DNA from: Camellia lanceoleosa
Lineage: Eukaryota; Streptophyta; Magnoliopsida; Ericales; Theaceae
Length of the DNA stretch: 64,000 nt
Assembly: GCA_025200525.1 (NCBI GenBank)
Contig: CM045763.1
Span: 63,995,018 to 64,059,017, forward strand
Direction: 5' to 3'
Shown: positions 48,416 through 61,616 of the stretch, one piece after another
Numbering within the stretch: the first letter of the stretch is position 1
Layout of the letters: each line of letters starts with the position of its first letter
The notes under the pieces: model-generated
Told to the model about the DNA's origin: nothing
What the model saw: only the letters and a program-made list of their open reading frames with translations
Database searches by the model: none
Made by a program: the position numbers and the translations under genes

Positions 48416-51400
48416 ATGTCTGGTGGAACACCAGTTGGGGGTGGATTCATGAGACAGAGGCATAGCCAAGGATATACCTCGGGTAGTGATGACCTCGAGG
48501 ACGATGCATGTTCAAGAGCAAGTCCTCAGTCACCGTCGTCATTGCAGCAGAAGACACGACGGAGATGGATTGAGATTACGGAGAATGTTCTTTGGATTGC
48601 TTCTGCAGTTTTTATCATATACTATGGTGATAGGCATTCCAATTTTATTGTCATCTTATGGCACGATGATCGGATTAGAAGGTAAATGCTTATGCTTAGA
48701 TTTTTTATTATCCGTTTATTGCTCTTTTTATTAGTTCTTTAAGCATGTATAGAGGACAGTTAAAAATTCATTGTTTGGTTGTTAGTGGTTAAGGTTGCCA
48801 TAGTTTCTAGTCTTGAATAATTGGAAAAATTTAAAATTCGTTGTTTTTTTTTCTTAGAGGCTAAGATTGACATGGTTTCTAGTGTTGCATAATTTAAAGA
48901 ATTTTATTAGACTAGGGGAGCTTTGGTAGCCGCAAAGATGATGAGAATTGATGCATTTTTGGTAGCTACAAAGATGATGAGAATTGATGGATTTTTGGTA
49001 GCCCCAAAGATGATTAGAATTTATGGAGTTTTGATAGCTGCAAAGTTTAGAGAATTTATAATTAAACATTCTTGACAGGACCACATTTACCAGTTAGTAA
49101 TTTTTGGCTGTGTAGGATGTTTTCAAATTCTATTATACAGTCATTAAAATTTAACAGTAATTTCATTTCAAAATGCCCAAATTTTGGTCGCCTTAGAGTG
49201 CTTTTATTTAATAAAAAAAGAGTGGGTTGGAACAACATGTTCGCATGTTAATGATATGAAAGAAAGTGGAATGGTTTCATAATAATTTGATTTTTTAATT
49301 CTGCGATATTAAAGATTGGACTTTTTCTCACTTCCTTCTGGACATGTTGATTGCTACTTGCATATTTTGAAAACCATGTCGTATTTGTGGTGTCTATTAG
49401 AATATGTTTGAATCTCGCATTTTTTTTGTGTGTGTTGGTATTTTGATGAATTAAAAGACTCTTTCGATGAATCATAAGTTGAAATTAAAACTATCAAGGA
49501 TTGATGTCAGAACTAAGTGGCTTTCTTCCAAAATCTTGATCCTGATTTCATTAGAAAAACTTGGTTAACTGTTAATCTCCTTAAAATTGCAAAAATCTTG
49601 ATCTAACACCATGTAGTAATGATTAAAAGGATTATGTATTGTTGTGTACTGAAAATCTATGATAGCATGTTTTATGTGCAACATCATGCCATTTAGAGTA
49701 TGTTTTTCTCAACTATTAGGAATGTATCTTTATGTTTACAAACAACTTGAACACCGAGACATTTATATTTTAACCCTTTGAATGTTATGATTTGGGTATT
49801 TGGATTGATTCTTGAATAATTGTGTTTTTGTTTTTGTTTTTGCTACTATTTTCTTTTCTCTTCTTTCTTTCCTTTCTTTTTTGTTTTTTCATTTTTTTCT
49901 ATTTTTTGTTAAAAACACAATTTTTTTCACCGAAAATAATTGAATGTTGTTAGGTTGACAATTGATATAGTTTTATTAGTGATGGATGTATCAAGTCTGT
50001 CTAACAACTTGGAACTTGCTTTTCTTAGGAGAGGATAAAAGAAAATGTTCCATTTGTATGTATGAGTATGACTGTGGCATACAACTCCTGACCTGAGATT
50101 TGTCTGAGTTATGCAGTCAATACATTAAGAAATTCACCAAAAATAATTGGATGTTGTTAGGTTGATAATTGATATAGTTTTATTATTGATGATTGTTGTA
50201 TCAAGTCTGTCTAACAACTTGAAACTTGCTTTTCTTAGGAGAGGATAATAGAAAATGTTCCATTTGTATGTATGAGTATGACTGTGGGATACAACTCCTG
50301 ACCTGAGATTTGTCCGAGTTATGCAGTCAATACTTTAAGAAATAAAAATAAAAAATAAAAAAAAAATTAATTGGCACGCTAGAAGAATTGAGACTTGTAT
50401 CTTTAGGAACATATTTTGAAGGTTCTTTGGGCAATTCATTGACTTCAGGGCCACTAGACTATAGGGAGTGTCAGATCACATTGTTAGCGGCGGCATGTTT
50501 CTCCACTTAATTTGGATAATTTTCCAATTACTATTATTTTGAATTTAAAGTGATAAATCCCGTGGCTTAAGCCTCACTTCTCCAGGCTCAGAGCTCATGC
50601 TTCCAGAACTTGCCAGACATTGCTTAACTTGTCCTTTGATCTTGTAAATGCTACGCAACTGCTTCAAACCTTCAGCTTTGTTCCATCCAGTAATAAAAAC
50701 TAGATTTGTCTTATTATTGATTTAAATTTTTTAATTCTATGTGCATCTGTACATATGTAATTGCTTGAAGAGTTAAGAGTTGATGGTGTGTATAGATTAA
50801 CAAAAATCTCCTTGCTTGTGTGGTTTACCATTACGTGTATCCTTCGTGCAGAATACCCTTATACCTTGGGATGGTGGGAGTTGGTTTGAACATTATCTTC
50901 TTCTTATACACCAGTATGTTAGCATGGAATATACGGAAGTCTGGTGAGAAGTGGGATTTTTCAAGTACATCTGCCCTACCATTTTTTACCTTTATTGGGG
51001 TTGTCTCCTTTTTCTTGTAAGGCAACTATCCCAACTTATTTGTTTTTATATTATTTTGACAGTATGTTCAAGACTGCTGCTCATCCTGTTCTTCTGGACT
51101 TTTCATGCAGGTTTTCCTTTGCATTGTGGCCAATTTGGAGTTTCTTGGCCTTGCCTCTTGTGGTGAGTCTGAGTCTCATATGGTTTTAGTTTTGTGTTTA
51201 CTTGTACACAGAATTTGGGTAAACTATGCTAACCCCCCTTTAGGTTTGAAAAAAATACACTGAACCCCACTAATTTGACATAATCACACTATGATCCCTT
51301 AAGGTTTTAATTCACATATTACATAGCCCCTTTCCTATCAATCACTCATTAATCGTATGGATGAAAAAATGATATTATCATCTCTTTTATACTAAAATGT

Positions 51401-51676
51401 ATATTTTACCCTTGATTATTCATGTATTTGCATGCTACTTACATTAGTTTTGTGTGCTTTAATTTTGCTAAAAGGAAATTAAACTTGTGGGGTTAGTTTA
51501 TTTTTTCCAAACCTCAGGGGTAGTTGATGTAATGTACCCTAGAAATTTTTCTCGAGAAAATTAGCTGACATATTTGCATTCTGCAGTTCTCGCTGTTTAT
51601 GGCTGGCATGGTCTTGGTACCCTACCTGATCTTTGGGACATTGAGGCCGCAACCCAATGTTCTCCGTATAGATTGA
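48416..51676 (+). CDS. TMEM128-like four-helix membrane protein, copy B
   Basis: Exons 48416-48681, 50852-51016, 51111-51162 and 51587-51676 have the same lengths as copy A (266, 165, 52 and 90 bp) and encode the same 190 residues, with four hydrophobic segments and the motifs YYGDRHSN, WHDDRIRR and FALWPIWSF. No indel is seen in its exons, in contrast to MED17 copy B. A single A/G difference lies in intron 2 (15932 against 51080). Function unknown; the TMEM128-like name rests on remembered similarity. Confidence 0.85.
49928..50343 (+). repeat. Tandem duplication of about 207 bp in intron 1 (copy B)
   Basis: Units 49928-50134 and 50135-50343, with the same differences between units as in copy A, so the duplication is shared ancestry. 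Confidence 0.93.
51217..51539. mobile_element. MITE in intron 3 of the TMEM128-like gene (copy B)
   Basis: Counterpart of 16069-16393 with the same left end; the right end reads GATGTAATGTACCC instead of AATGTAATTTACCC. Confidence 0.75.
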
Positions 51677-53571
51677 ATTTTTTGGATCCAAGTGAAGAAC
51701 TCCATGACCATACACACTTGGGTGAATAGTTCATATCTTAGATTTTATAGTTTTGTTCTCTTGTATTTGATGCATACCAACCATTACTGGTGATAAAAAC
51801 AACAGCTCTAATGTTCTTATTGAATGATTTTTTATTTTCACATATTGATTCATGAAACTACTGGAAACCTTAACCCTGTGGTATATGAATGGAATTGATT
51901 GATTTTTTATTTGGGTTAGAGGAAGATTCCTAAGACAACTCTGCAATTTAATTTGACTGTTATGTTTTGTGCAGTTATGGCATTTGTTATTTGTAGTTTT
52001 TTTTTATTTGGATGTAAGTTGGGATTGCACGATGACTTCAACATACTGTGAAAACTTATTCTGTGTCCCTTTCAGATAAGCATTAGAGCTCTAAACAGAT
52101 ATCTGTGTAGTTATGCCATACATTATTTGTTTCTTTTACTTGGTTGGAAATTTGGGATTGTAGAATAATTTTAACCCCAGCATAACTACTTTATTTCTCC
52201 CCTAGTTGTGGAGAATGATGGTTTTGTCACTTTTTTAAGAATCAACTGACTAGCATTTCGTAAGCAGTAGAGGGTGGATGGTTGAATATTTTGACAAACA
52301 CAAACCAAGTTGGCCATACACACGTCTTGTCCATGCAACATAGTTTCACACATCTCTGACGGTTTTTTTTTTTTTTTTAGGTTCATTTTTTTTAATTGAT
52401 ATGAACTTTTGAAGATTTATCTACAAAACTAACATTTAGCAAATTTAGCACTTGAGCTCTATGTTCACTTTTCAATTCATATTATTTAGGATTGAAAACT
52501 TGTTCTTGATTTTGAAAGATAAATTGCCCTTTTTTGGTGTCCCTTAAGTTGTCGAGCATATCAAAAGACTTGCAATCTGCGGCATATTTTAAGGTACACA
52601 TGGTGCCACTAAGCCTAGGCACTCAATCTTTTTGAGATCCTGAGAAACTGGTCAATTATTTGTACAGCTTGAGCATATATACCCCTGTTAGATGGCTTCT
52701 TAAGGACATTTTGAGGTAAAAGTATAGGGTTCACTTTGATGCACCACTTTTTTTGAAGATATTTCTATGGGAAATCATTGATAGGCCGAATTTTTGGCCG
52801 AAAGTGACTGAAGTGTTGCATTGCTATTGGACTATGATATAGTGGCACCCGTCATTGCCTAATGAAATGCTCGATTCTGGGCGATATAAGGTCTAGAAAG
52901 TAGTGCTCTATTTCTATAGAAGTGGATTGAAAATTGAATTTGGTACTCATGAAATTATTTTGTTTCGTTTCGTTTTCAAAAAATATTCAAAAAAACTTTA
53001 ATCAAGTTTGGTGAAAAAAACAAAAGAACACACATCATCTTTATATATTTTTTTCTTTTAAGAAATTTATTTTCATCAAACTAGTTTCTACGTTTTCAAG
53101 AAAAATTGAAAGCAGATTTCTTGCCCTTTGCTTGTTGTACCTTTGAAAAGTTTTGGTGTAGATATGGGTAGATGATGGATTAAAGTAGAATATGGTATGT
53201 TGAATCCCTAACATACCCCTGAATGAGTGAAAATGATAATTGATGTTTACAATGATTTTGACTTTAAATATTATCTTTTATTCTCATGTGTTGGTGGTGT
53301 CATATCAGGACTTTGTGCAAGTCATTGTTCTTTGCACTGTTGTTAGCATATATAAAGCAGGACAACAAGCTATTGATAAAGGTTGGTTGTAAGTAGACAC
53401 TCTAGCAACTTCAATTTTTGCCTATCTGTGGCCTGAACTTATTTCAGATAAAGTTTGCATGTTTGAACAGTTTGAAGTAGGCATTGGAAGCTCTTCTCTA
53501 GGGTTTATACTAGGTTTTGTCTGTCTTTTTATGTTGTCTGTATTTTATCAGATTCTTGAGTACTCTTTAGT
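51677..53571. other. 3' flank of the TMEM128-like gene (copy B)
   Basis: Counterpart of 16531-18420; 3' untranslated region and spacer, no further gene. Confidence 0.5.
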
Positions 53572-53710
53572 TGTGTTTGAATCCTAGGATTTGTGAAAGA
53601 AAAAGTTGAAAGAATGAGAGATCTGACAAAATTTTAGCTTATATTTGCTTTTGCTTCCATTTTTTCCTTTTCATCCACAAATCTTCTCTTAAATTTTTGA
53701 ATCAAACACA
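53572..53710. mobile_element. MITE with TGTGTTTGA ends (copy B)
   Basis: Counterpart of 18421-18559, same ends and length. Confidence 0.7.
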
Positions 53711-53772
53711 ATCTTAGGATTAGAAAGGTAGGGTTGTTTCATTGCGACTTTGGCATCATAGGTTTATATTTT

Positions 53773-54064
53773 GGAAACAGTCTCTTTGCATACAATGCTA
53801 AGGCTAGGTACATGTGATCCTCCCAAACTTTGAACAAGTTTAAATCTTAGGCCAAGTTTGGCTAAACTAAAAAAGTACACTTATTTCATCTTTTTATTTT
53901 TTTTGAGTCACATCAATCAACATATTCTCTCTACTTTTTCTACACATAATACAAAAAAAGTCAAAAAGTACACTTATTAGTCTTCCCAAACTTGGCCTTA
54001 GAAACAGTCTCTCTACATGTAGAGGTAAGGTTGCTTATATTTGATTCTCCTCAAACCCAACAAG
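53773..54064 (+). mobile_element. SINE-like units 1 and 2, split by a MITE (copy B)
   Basis: Counterpart of 18621-18904. Unit 2 reads GAAACAGTCTCTCTACATGT then AGAGGTAAGGTTGC, the best preserved of the series. Confidence 0.5.
53850..53997. mobile_element. Harbinger/Tourist-type MITE with TTA target duplication (copy B)
   Basis: Counterpart of 18699-18837 with TTA on both sides. Several homopolymers are longer, and 'aaagtcaaaaagtacactt' keeps the inner mirror of the left arm's 'aaaagtacactt', which copy A lost. Confidence 0.8.
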
Positions 54065-54636
54065 TAGGGCTGTAAACGAGCCGAGTCGAGCCGAGTTTTA
54101 GTAAGTTTGGACTTGTTTATTAAGATTTTAACGAGCTCGAGCTGAATAAAAATTTAACGAACCGAGCTCGAGCCGAGTAGACTTAAGCTCGACTCGAGCT
54201 CGAGCCTGTTCACGAGCCTTAACGAGCCAAAAAATTTATAAATTCATACTTGCATGTGAGACTAAAGTTACAATTAAAACTTTGATTAAACAATTATATA
54301 TACAATATATATAAACATACTAAAAAAAGTTCTTATTTTATTAAAATAATAATATCTACTACCACTATTATATAAATATACTATCGATAGTTAATTATTA
54401 TTTACATTTATATTTTTTAAATATATAAATAGCATATTTCTCTTATTTTTTATACATATTTTTATATTATTTAATATATAAATAATAAATATTAAACGAG
54501 CCGCTAACAAGCCGAGCTTTAGAATGTTTGAGCTTGTTTATTAAAAAATTAACGAGCTCGAGCTCGAACGCAAAAAAAAATTAACGAACTGAGTTCGAAC
54601 GAGCTCTTCTCACGAATTTCTGTTCATTTGATCCTA
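54065..54636. mobile_element. hAT-type non-autonomous element, better preserved copy (copy B)
   Basis: Flanked by CCAACAAG at 54057-54064 and 54637-54644. The left end TAGGGCTGTAAACGAGCCGA is followed by alternating GAGCC and GAGCTCGAGC words. The right end finishes GATCCTA, though the right arm (54601-54630) appears shortened relative to copy A. 572 bp, no coding region. Confidence 0.88.
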
Positions 54637-54644
54637 CCAACAAG

Positions 54645-54900
54645 GTTTAAAACCTTGTAAAAAGTTTCTCCACATGTGGAGGTTAAGTTGCCTACATATA
54701 ACCTTCCCCAATTCCTACAATAGTACGCAAGAATCTCCTTTGCATGTAGAAGTAAGGTTGCTTATAAGTTGTATATGACTTTTTCCAAATCCATGATGCG
54801 TTTAAACTTTAAAAATAGTCTGTTTACATGCAGGAATAAGGTTGTTTACATCTGACTTTTCTTGAATCGTGCAATAGCACAAGATAGTCTCATACATTGG
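54645..54900 (+). mobile_element. SINE-like units 3-5 in tandem (copy B)
   Basis: Counterpart of 19498-19750; three head-to-tail units with the TGCATGTAGAAGTAAGGTTG core. Confidence 0.5.
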
Positions 54901-56510
54901 GACCTCCTTTCTTTGAATGATTTGGTTTGTTTCCAATTAAAACTTAAACTTGACCAAACAGTTGAAGTCTTTGATCGAGAAGAATCATTAAACGGAAAAT
55001 TCTTATCGGTAAGAGTTTATTCAAACATGGCCCAATTGAATTTTTTTAAAAACTCTTACAGATAAAAGTATTCCGTTTAATGATTTTTCCCGATCAGAGT
55101 CTTCTATTTAATGACTCTTTTTTATCAAAAACCTCAATTATCTGATCTAGTTGAAATTTCAATTGGAAACAAGCCATTGTCTTCTTTGAATACTGCTAGG
55201 ATTGGAATTGTGCCTATTCTCCTGTTGCCGTTAGTAGTTGTAAGTTTATGTACCTCTCTTTGTGTGCTTAGTGCAATTGTGGTGTGTGTTGGGGTGGAAA
55301 GTGATTGCAATACCCCACACTCCAACGACTTTCTTAATTCCCACAAAAGACCACAACCATACCTTGTCTTCAAAGTTGAGAATGGCATGTTTCAACATCT
55401 TCCCACAACAAAGAAAAAAAGGCAAGCATGACAACATTTTACAATAGAGCTTTGAACATTTTTTGTGAATTTGCATTTACATTATAATTATACACTAAGA
55501 TGTTAAATGGATTAGTTGTTTCATAAATGGGAGTGGACTTGTCAACCGATCGGATTTGATCTAAATTCAATTTAAAAAATTTCAATTCAATAAGGTGAAA
55601 TCTTATCTGATAACCCAATAGACCCGACTTGGACAAATCTAATATGTAATTGGATCAGATCAAATATCTGATTCGGTCTAGTCTAATTGTAATCTTATTG
55701 GTTGCATCCTTAAATCAAATATGTTAGAAAGAGTAATATTAGGGCTTGTACAGATTTAGAAATAGAAATCTTAATATACATATAGATATTAAACAAGGCG
55801 GGTTTTGGATTTGATATCCAATCATGTTGGATTCAGATTTGCACCGATTTGATCTGTAGTCGATCCGTGGACTTGTGGGAATGCAGAAAAAGAAAGCATC
55901 TTTTTAAAATAAATAAATAAAACTGATGGAGCTAACGAGATCATGACCAATTGTGGAGAAAATGATAGAATTAGAAAAAGCAAAGTGTTTTCTTTTTCTT
56001 TTTTCTTTTTTCTTTTTTTCAGTTTCTAAGTTAGTCATAAGTTTGGTTGAAATAATCTACGACCATTATTGTTGCCATGCAGAACATGAGTCAAATTTAT
56101 TTAATTTACAACTTGCCCATGAAGAGTGCCTAACTTTCTTCAATTAGTTTCATGCATGAAAAGGATATAAGACTAATATACAATTTACTTTTGGTTGAAT
56201 TTTTTATTTTTGTGATTTTAAAATTAAAAACAATGAAGAGTGGGAGGTGTTGTCTTCCTCGGTGGGCTAAACCTAACCTTATTATGATCCGATTTCTTCA
56301 TTTTGTAAGTTAGTTGACCAAGTCATCCATATAAAAAATTAGATTAGGCCGACATCAATAATAATATATAATTAGATTCTATTGATTCCGAAAACTAATG
56401 GATAATATGTTCCATAAATCATTTGCCGTCCAATTTTTTTTCTATATAAATATAATTCAATTATATGACTATCGATATTCTATCAATTTAATTTTTCAGA
56501 CGTGATTCAT
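54901..56510. other. Non-coding spacer (copy B)
   Basis: Counterpart of 19751-21359. The same 106-codon open frame occurs at 55111-55431; nothing supports it as a gene. Confidence 0.5.
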
Positions 56511-56856
56511 AGCTCGAATCCAAGCGTCCCGAATGCCCCTAATCGACGAAACGACGTCGTTTCGTGTTTTTTTTTTTTTTTTTTTTTTCATTTCAGAAGA
56601 AGAGAACACAGGAGGAGGGAGAAGAGAAGAGAAGAAGAAGAGAGGAAGAGAAGAAGGAGGGCCCATAAACTAGGAGGAGGGCGGAGGGGAGGCGAGGCGA
56701 GGCGGAGGAGGCTGCGGAGGCGGCAGACGCTGGCGACGCCGGGTGGCGACAGCGACAGCTGGCGTGAGGCGGGCGGTGACAGCCGGACGGCAGAGTGGCG
56801 AGCTTTCTCTCTTCTCTTCCTCCTCTTCCCCGATCTCTGTCTCTCTCTTTCTCCCT

Positions 56857-56892
<36 letters not shown>

Positions 56893-56928
56893 GAAAATTC
56901 GGGGCATTCGCGTTGGGATTTTCGAGCT
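56511..56928. mobile_element. GC-rich inverted-repeat element with intact AAACGACGTCGTTT palindrome (copy B)
   Basis: The ends AGCTCGAATCCAAGCGTCCC then GAATGCCCC, and GGGGCATTCGCGTTGGGA then TTTTCGAGCT, are imperfect inverted repeats of about 29 bp. Inside: the perfect 18-bp palindrome CGAAACGACGTCGTTTCG (56547-56564), a T tract, GAACACAGGAGGAGG, GGCGAGGCGAGGCGG-type repeats and a (CT)n block. Non-coding; the 130-codon open frame across it is low complexity. Confidence 0.75.
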
Positions 56929-57065
56929 AAAAGACATTTCTCTTAATTTTTTTACTTCAATGATCTGCTCAACGAACCTTATAAAATAAAGAGGGAATTA
57001 CACTCCAGTGGTGTGAGTGAAAATTACTTATAATTAATATTATAAGCTTTTTTTATTAATGTATA

Positions 57066-57343
57066 TGTTTGGTTTGTGTTTGAGAGATGTGTTTTAGAGA
57101 TAAAAAGTACAAAAACATGTTTGGTTTGGTTTTTTGGGAAATTTGTTTTGGAAAATTGTTTTGAGAGAGAGTTTTGGAAAAAGTGATTGATTTGATGTGT
57201 GTGTGAGAGAGATTTGTTTGGAAAACTTGTTTGGTTTGTGTGTTTTGGAAAAAAATTTTGGAAAAATTTGTTTGGTAGAGAAAATTTCTGAAATTTGTTT
57301 GTAGAGAAAATTTCTGAAATTTTTTTCAGAAACACAAACCAAA
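57066..57343. mobile_element. MITE with TGTTTGGTTTGTGTTT ends (copy B)
   Basis: Counterpart of 21884-22155 with an intact right end (AACACAAACCAAACC) and two copies of GTAGAGAAAATTTCTGAAAT-like sequence near 57275-57320. Confidence 0.78.
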
Positions 57344-60300
57344 CCTACCCAAGTGGGCCCCACCAAGAGAACAACACCCAAGCATCGTGTTTCTCATCCT
57401 TTGTTTCTTAATAACTTAAAAAGGATGACTCAGCATGTCTTACTTGTATAAATTTTATTATATAATTAATTAAAATATTAAATAAATAATATTATATAAT
57501 ATTCTGGAACTACCAAATCATTACCTTTAATATGGCATTTCAAAACTCATATACTAGTCTTTCTTGCCCAAATTCAATCTTTGGAGTACCTTTGCTAATT
57601 TAAACTAGTAATTTGAAAGGGAAATATCATTTCAATGTATATTTTCAAAAAAAAAATTAATTTTTTTAAAAATTAATGATTAAATTTACAGATACTAATA
57701 ATTAAAGTCTTAAATTATTTTATAAATTTATATTTCTTTTGAAAAGACATAACAGAATTGTAATTTCACGTAATTTAAATGTGTCATTTCTTTGTATTTT
57801 TGTGCCATAATTTTTTTCTTCTAATTATATTCTAATAACTTAGCAGACAAGAAATTTAGGGAGGTCTTGTCCCATGATGGAGACCTTAATCCTTTCTAAG
57901 TCTTCAAGTCTTTGGAAGATGCCATTGGCTATATTGATAAAGGAGTTTTTTTCATTTTCATTTTCATTTTTTTATCTTTCCATTTTCTTTTTCTTTCTTT
58001 TCTTTTTTTTTTTTTTTTAGGAAACATTAAGAACACTCCTCTTTTATGGGTTTTTATTTTATTTTATTTTTGCTTTTTTTCTTTTTGAGACAAATGATAA
58101 TATTATGTATTTTAACACAATTGTCGAAGGGGTTGATAAAGTTTATCTATGTAATACTAAAACATTCGGAATCAAATTTCGTTTTCAAATTACCCTTCTT
58201 CCACGTTGTGTAGACAATGATCATTGAGAAAAAAATATTTGAATTTTCATTAGTTGAAAATCAAAGGATTAGCCTGATAGATGAGGGTACTCATTTATTT
58301 GGCTTGATGTTTAGGTGCGAGTATTTCTATGCAACTTTTCTTTCCCTTATTTTTCTCGTTTTTGATTATTTTAAAAATAAGAAATTTAAAATTTAACAAA
58401 AAAAAAAATCATTAGTGGGAAGATTTTCAGGATATTATTAGACTGCAGGGCACATTGTGGTTGAGTTGTGTTTATGTATTGATAATGAACTTGAAAAACC
58501 AAGCACCTATTAATAGATATTAATTAGAGTTTTATAATGGAGGAGTGAGTATAGATATCATTCCAACCAAGTGGATTACTGTTATCACAAGCAAACACAT
58601 TCTTCTATATCCAAACAAGCCCTTTAGATTGAGTAGAGTTCCCCCATTGAAAGGGTAATAATTACAGTCAACAAAGGGTAAGGGTGGGAGTCATTTCCCC
58701 ATCACCAAGATGTTGGACATCTAATGAGTAACAAGCCACACACTAAAGGAAAATGTCTTACTCCCAGTGAGGGTGATCCCACCAGTCTCACTGTTTTTTG
58801 ATTAGTTCTTTTTTTTTTTTTTATCTTTGTCTTACACTTACTCCCCCCTACGTGGAGGTGGGGGTGCTGGGGTCACCCCCCACAGGGGGTCCCCAGCAAT
58901 GCCGCACACTAAATGAGATGTTCTTTGGTTGTTATGGGCATGGTCAGGTGATCTCACATGAGCGTGGTGATTGGTGAAGAAAATAGAGTTCACGATTTAA
59001 TATTGAATGTCAAGCAATAAGGAAATAACATGAAACATGACATTTACTAATTGATAGGAGTATTGTCACATGATGCTCTAAGACCACCTAATAATTTTTC
59101 GTTATAAATCCACCGAAATGAAAAATAAATAAATAAATAAAATTGATAAAATGATAGCTAATTAGTATATTAGGATGCAAATATTTTATTAAAGAGATGG
59201 GGAGGAGTGCTAAGTCAATAGATTAATTATCCATCACTCTCAAAGCACTAAGTTGACAAGATAATATGGTATTTTCATACTAATAAGAGTAATAATATTG
59301 ATAGGATAGATAAGAGGTAAGATTAGTCTCATTCATTCTTCCACTTAGAGAAGTTATTTTGCATTCTTGGAGTAATTTCATGTAGTGTTTCAAATTAATA
59401 GTTATTGGTATAAATGGTAAAATTTGTCACTTTTACATTAATATGACAATATGAAATGTGTTTATTAAAAATTAGTGTAAAGTATTGTTTTAAGAGCACA
59501 AATACATTGCAAAAAGTGTCCAAGTTAAATTTTGACTTGAATTTTAGTAAAGTCATTTTTTCAAATCAACAATCATGAATTAACTTTTTTAGGAGTAGAT
59601 TTCACGATCAAAAATTGATATGAAAATTGGTTGTGTTAAAATAATCCGTAAACTATTACAATAGTATAGTTAAATTGGTCCCATCATCACTAGTCTCACT
59701 TTTATGATCCAAATTATTTGTTTTGTAAGTCCTCATAGGTAGATCTATGAAAAGTATTAAATTGACCCAATAATAATTAACACACAATTTCACCAAATTT
59801 ATCTTAAAAAATAAATGTCTATTTTCAAAATTTGTAATCAACTTTTTTGAAGACAAATCTAACGACATCTTGTAGTTACAAATACTGGATCAATTTGATT
59901 TTTTTTTTATTGATGATACACATACCAAAAAAAAAAATTACAAATTGGACAATTCAATTCATTAGAATGAGCTAGTGGTAACACTCCTTTTTTTTCCCCC
60001 TATTTTTCCAAATATAATTGTACACACTAGAAAGTAGTCAAATACATCAAAGTCAACCCTGATGAACAGTGGAAATCACTTCACAAAAATATTCCAAATT
60101 TCAAATTCCTTTAATCATAACTTCCCCACCAATAAAGTAAAAAAGATTGTAGATGTGATGGATGTGTTATCATACTCTAATCACACTGATCTTATATCAC
60201 TCATATAGGAGATGTAATGTCATCTAATCTTTGGGCCCAAAATGCGATCAATGAATCAGCAATGTGGTAAGCCCCTATTTTTCCAATGACTAAAATAACC

Positions 60301-61238
60301 TTTGTGGAGTAGGCCTAAAGTCATGTATGATGTGGTGGGTCATACATTGGAAAATTTTCTTACTTCCAAAACATTTGGTGGAGTATTGGAGGGGTAGAAA
60401 TGAAATATATATATATATATATATATTTGCTGGTAGGTACAACATGCATCATAGATGGTGTGCTTTTTATTTGTAGAGGACACATAATTATTGTTTTTTA
60501 TTTAAAAAAATCCAAAAAACCTAAGTGTTTGATCTTGGTACAAATTAAATTTTAATTTTTAAATTATTTTATTTTAAATTTTTAAATAATATTTAATTCT
60601 AACTATACATTAGTTATAACTAATCGAACTAGGATAATTTAGACAATTTAATCACTTTTTGTCAGCGGTATTGGATGGTGATGGTAGCTCTAGATTGGAA
60701 AGGAATAAAAAAAAGGTTGAAATGAGAGTTAGAGTGGATGAGGAAGATATGGCAGTGGGTGGATGATGAGTGACCAATGGCTACAAATGAAAGTTTAGGA
60801 TTGATACTATTCTAAATGTTGAAGCGTAAATTAAAACATTTAAAAAGTTATAATTTAATTTATTATTGAAATCAATGATATTGCTTTTTTTTGTAATTAT
60901 AAATTAAAGTGACGAATTTCTTAAACTTCCAATGCATTTAAGTATGTAATAAATAAGAAATTGACACGAAATCTATCCTGTCATGAATTCAATTAGGGAA
61001 AGCCTTACAAGACTCACTCATATTAGAAAATTTTATCCAATTTTGAAAATTAAATTGTTCACGCATTCTAGAAAAAGTCTATCATATGCACTCTACTACA
61101 AATTAACGTAATTTTGTTATAAAATTTCGTAACATCAATCACAAAATATATAATCCCGCCACAAATTAACTTAACAAAATACCTAAAATTTTGTGATTGA
61201 TACTACATAAGTTTGTGATGTGATTACAATATTTTTTA
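57344..61238. other. Non-coding spacer (copy B)
   Basis: Counterpart of 22156-26030, with T tracts, a GC-rich hairpin-like patch (58843-58898) and (AT)n at 60405-60427. No gene seen. Confidence 0.55.
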
Positions 61239-61616
61239 GAGCTCTGTTACAGAGCTCGAAAGGGTTTCGAGTCAAATTTGGCTCGAATTTGAGAAGGAAG
61301 AAGGAGGAAGAAGAAGAAAAAAACAAGAAGCAGAATTGGAGAAGGCCCTAAAAATAGGGCTGGAGGCGGAGGCAGAGAGGCGGAGGCGGAGGCGGAGGCG
61401 AGGCGACGATCGACCGAGGGCGACGAGCTCCCGCCTCTCCCCTCTGTTTCTCTCTCTCGCCTCTGCTTCTCCTGTGTTCAAAATAAAGAAGAAGAAGAAG
61501 AAGAAAAGAAAGAAAAGGAAGAAAAAGAAAAAGAAAAAGAAAAAAATTTAAAGTCCAAAACGACGTCGTTTTGGGCTTCGAACCGGATTCGAGCCCCATA
61601 TTTCGGGCCCTCAAAC
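61239..61616. mobile_element. Purine-rich repeat element with intact palindrome (copy B)
   Basis: Starts with the palindrome GAGCTCTGTTACAGAGCTC (61239-61257). It holds GGCGGAGGCGGAGG-type repeats (61370-61400), a long homopurine tract (61485-61550) and the perfect palindrome AAAACGACGTCGTTTT (61557-61572). On the minus strand the order of blocks matches the element at 56511, so the two are probably one family in opposite orientation. Confidence 0.65.

Noticed and set aside
61573..61610. tRNA-like B box (GGATTCGAGCCCC) near the purine-rich element
   Set aside because: No A box or cloverleaf can be drawn around it.
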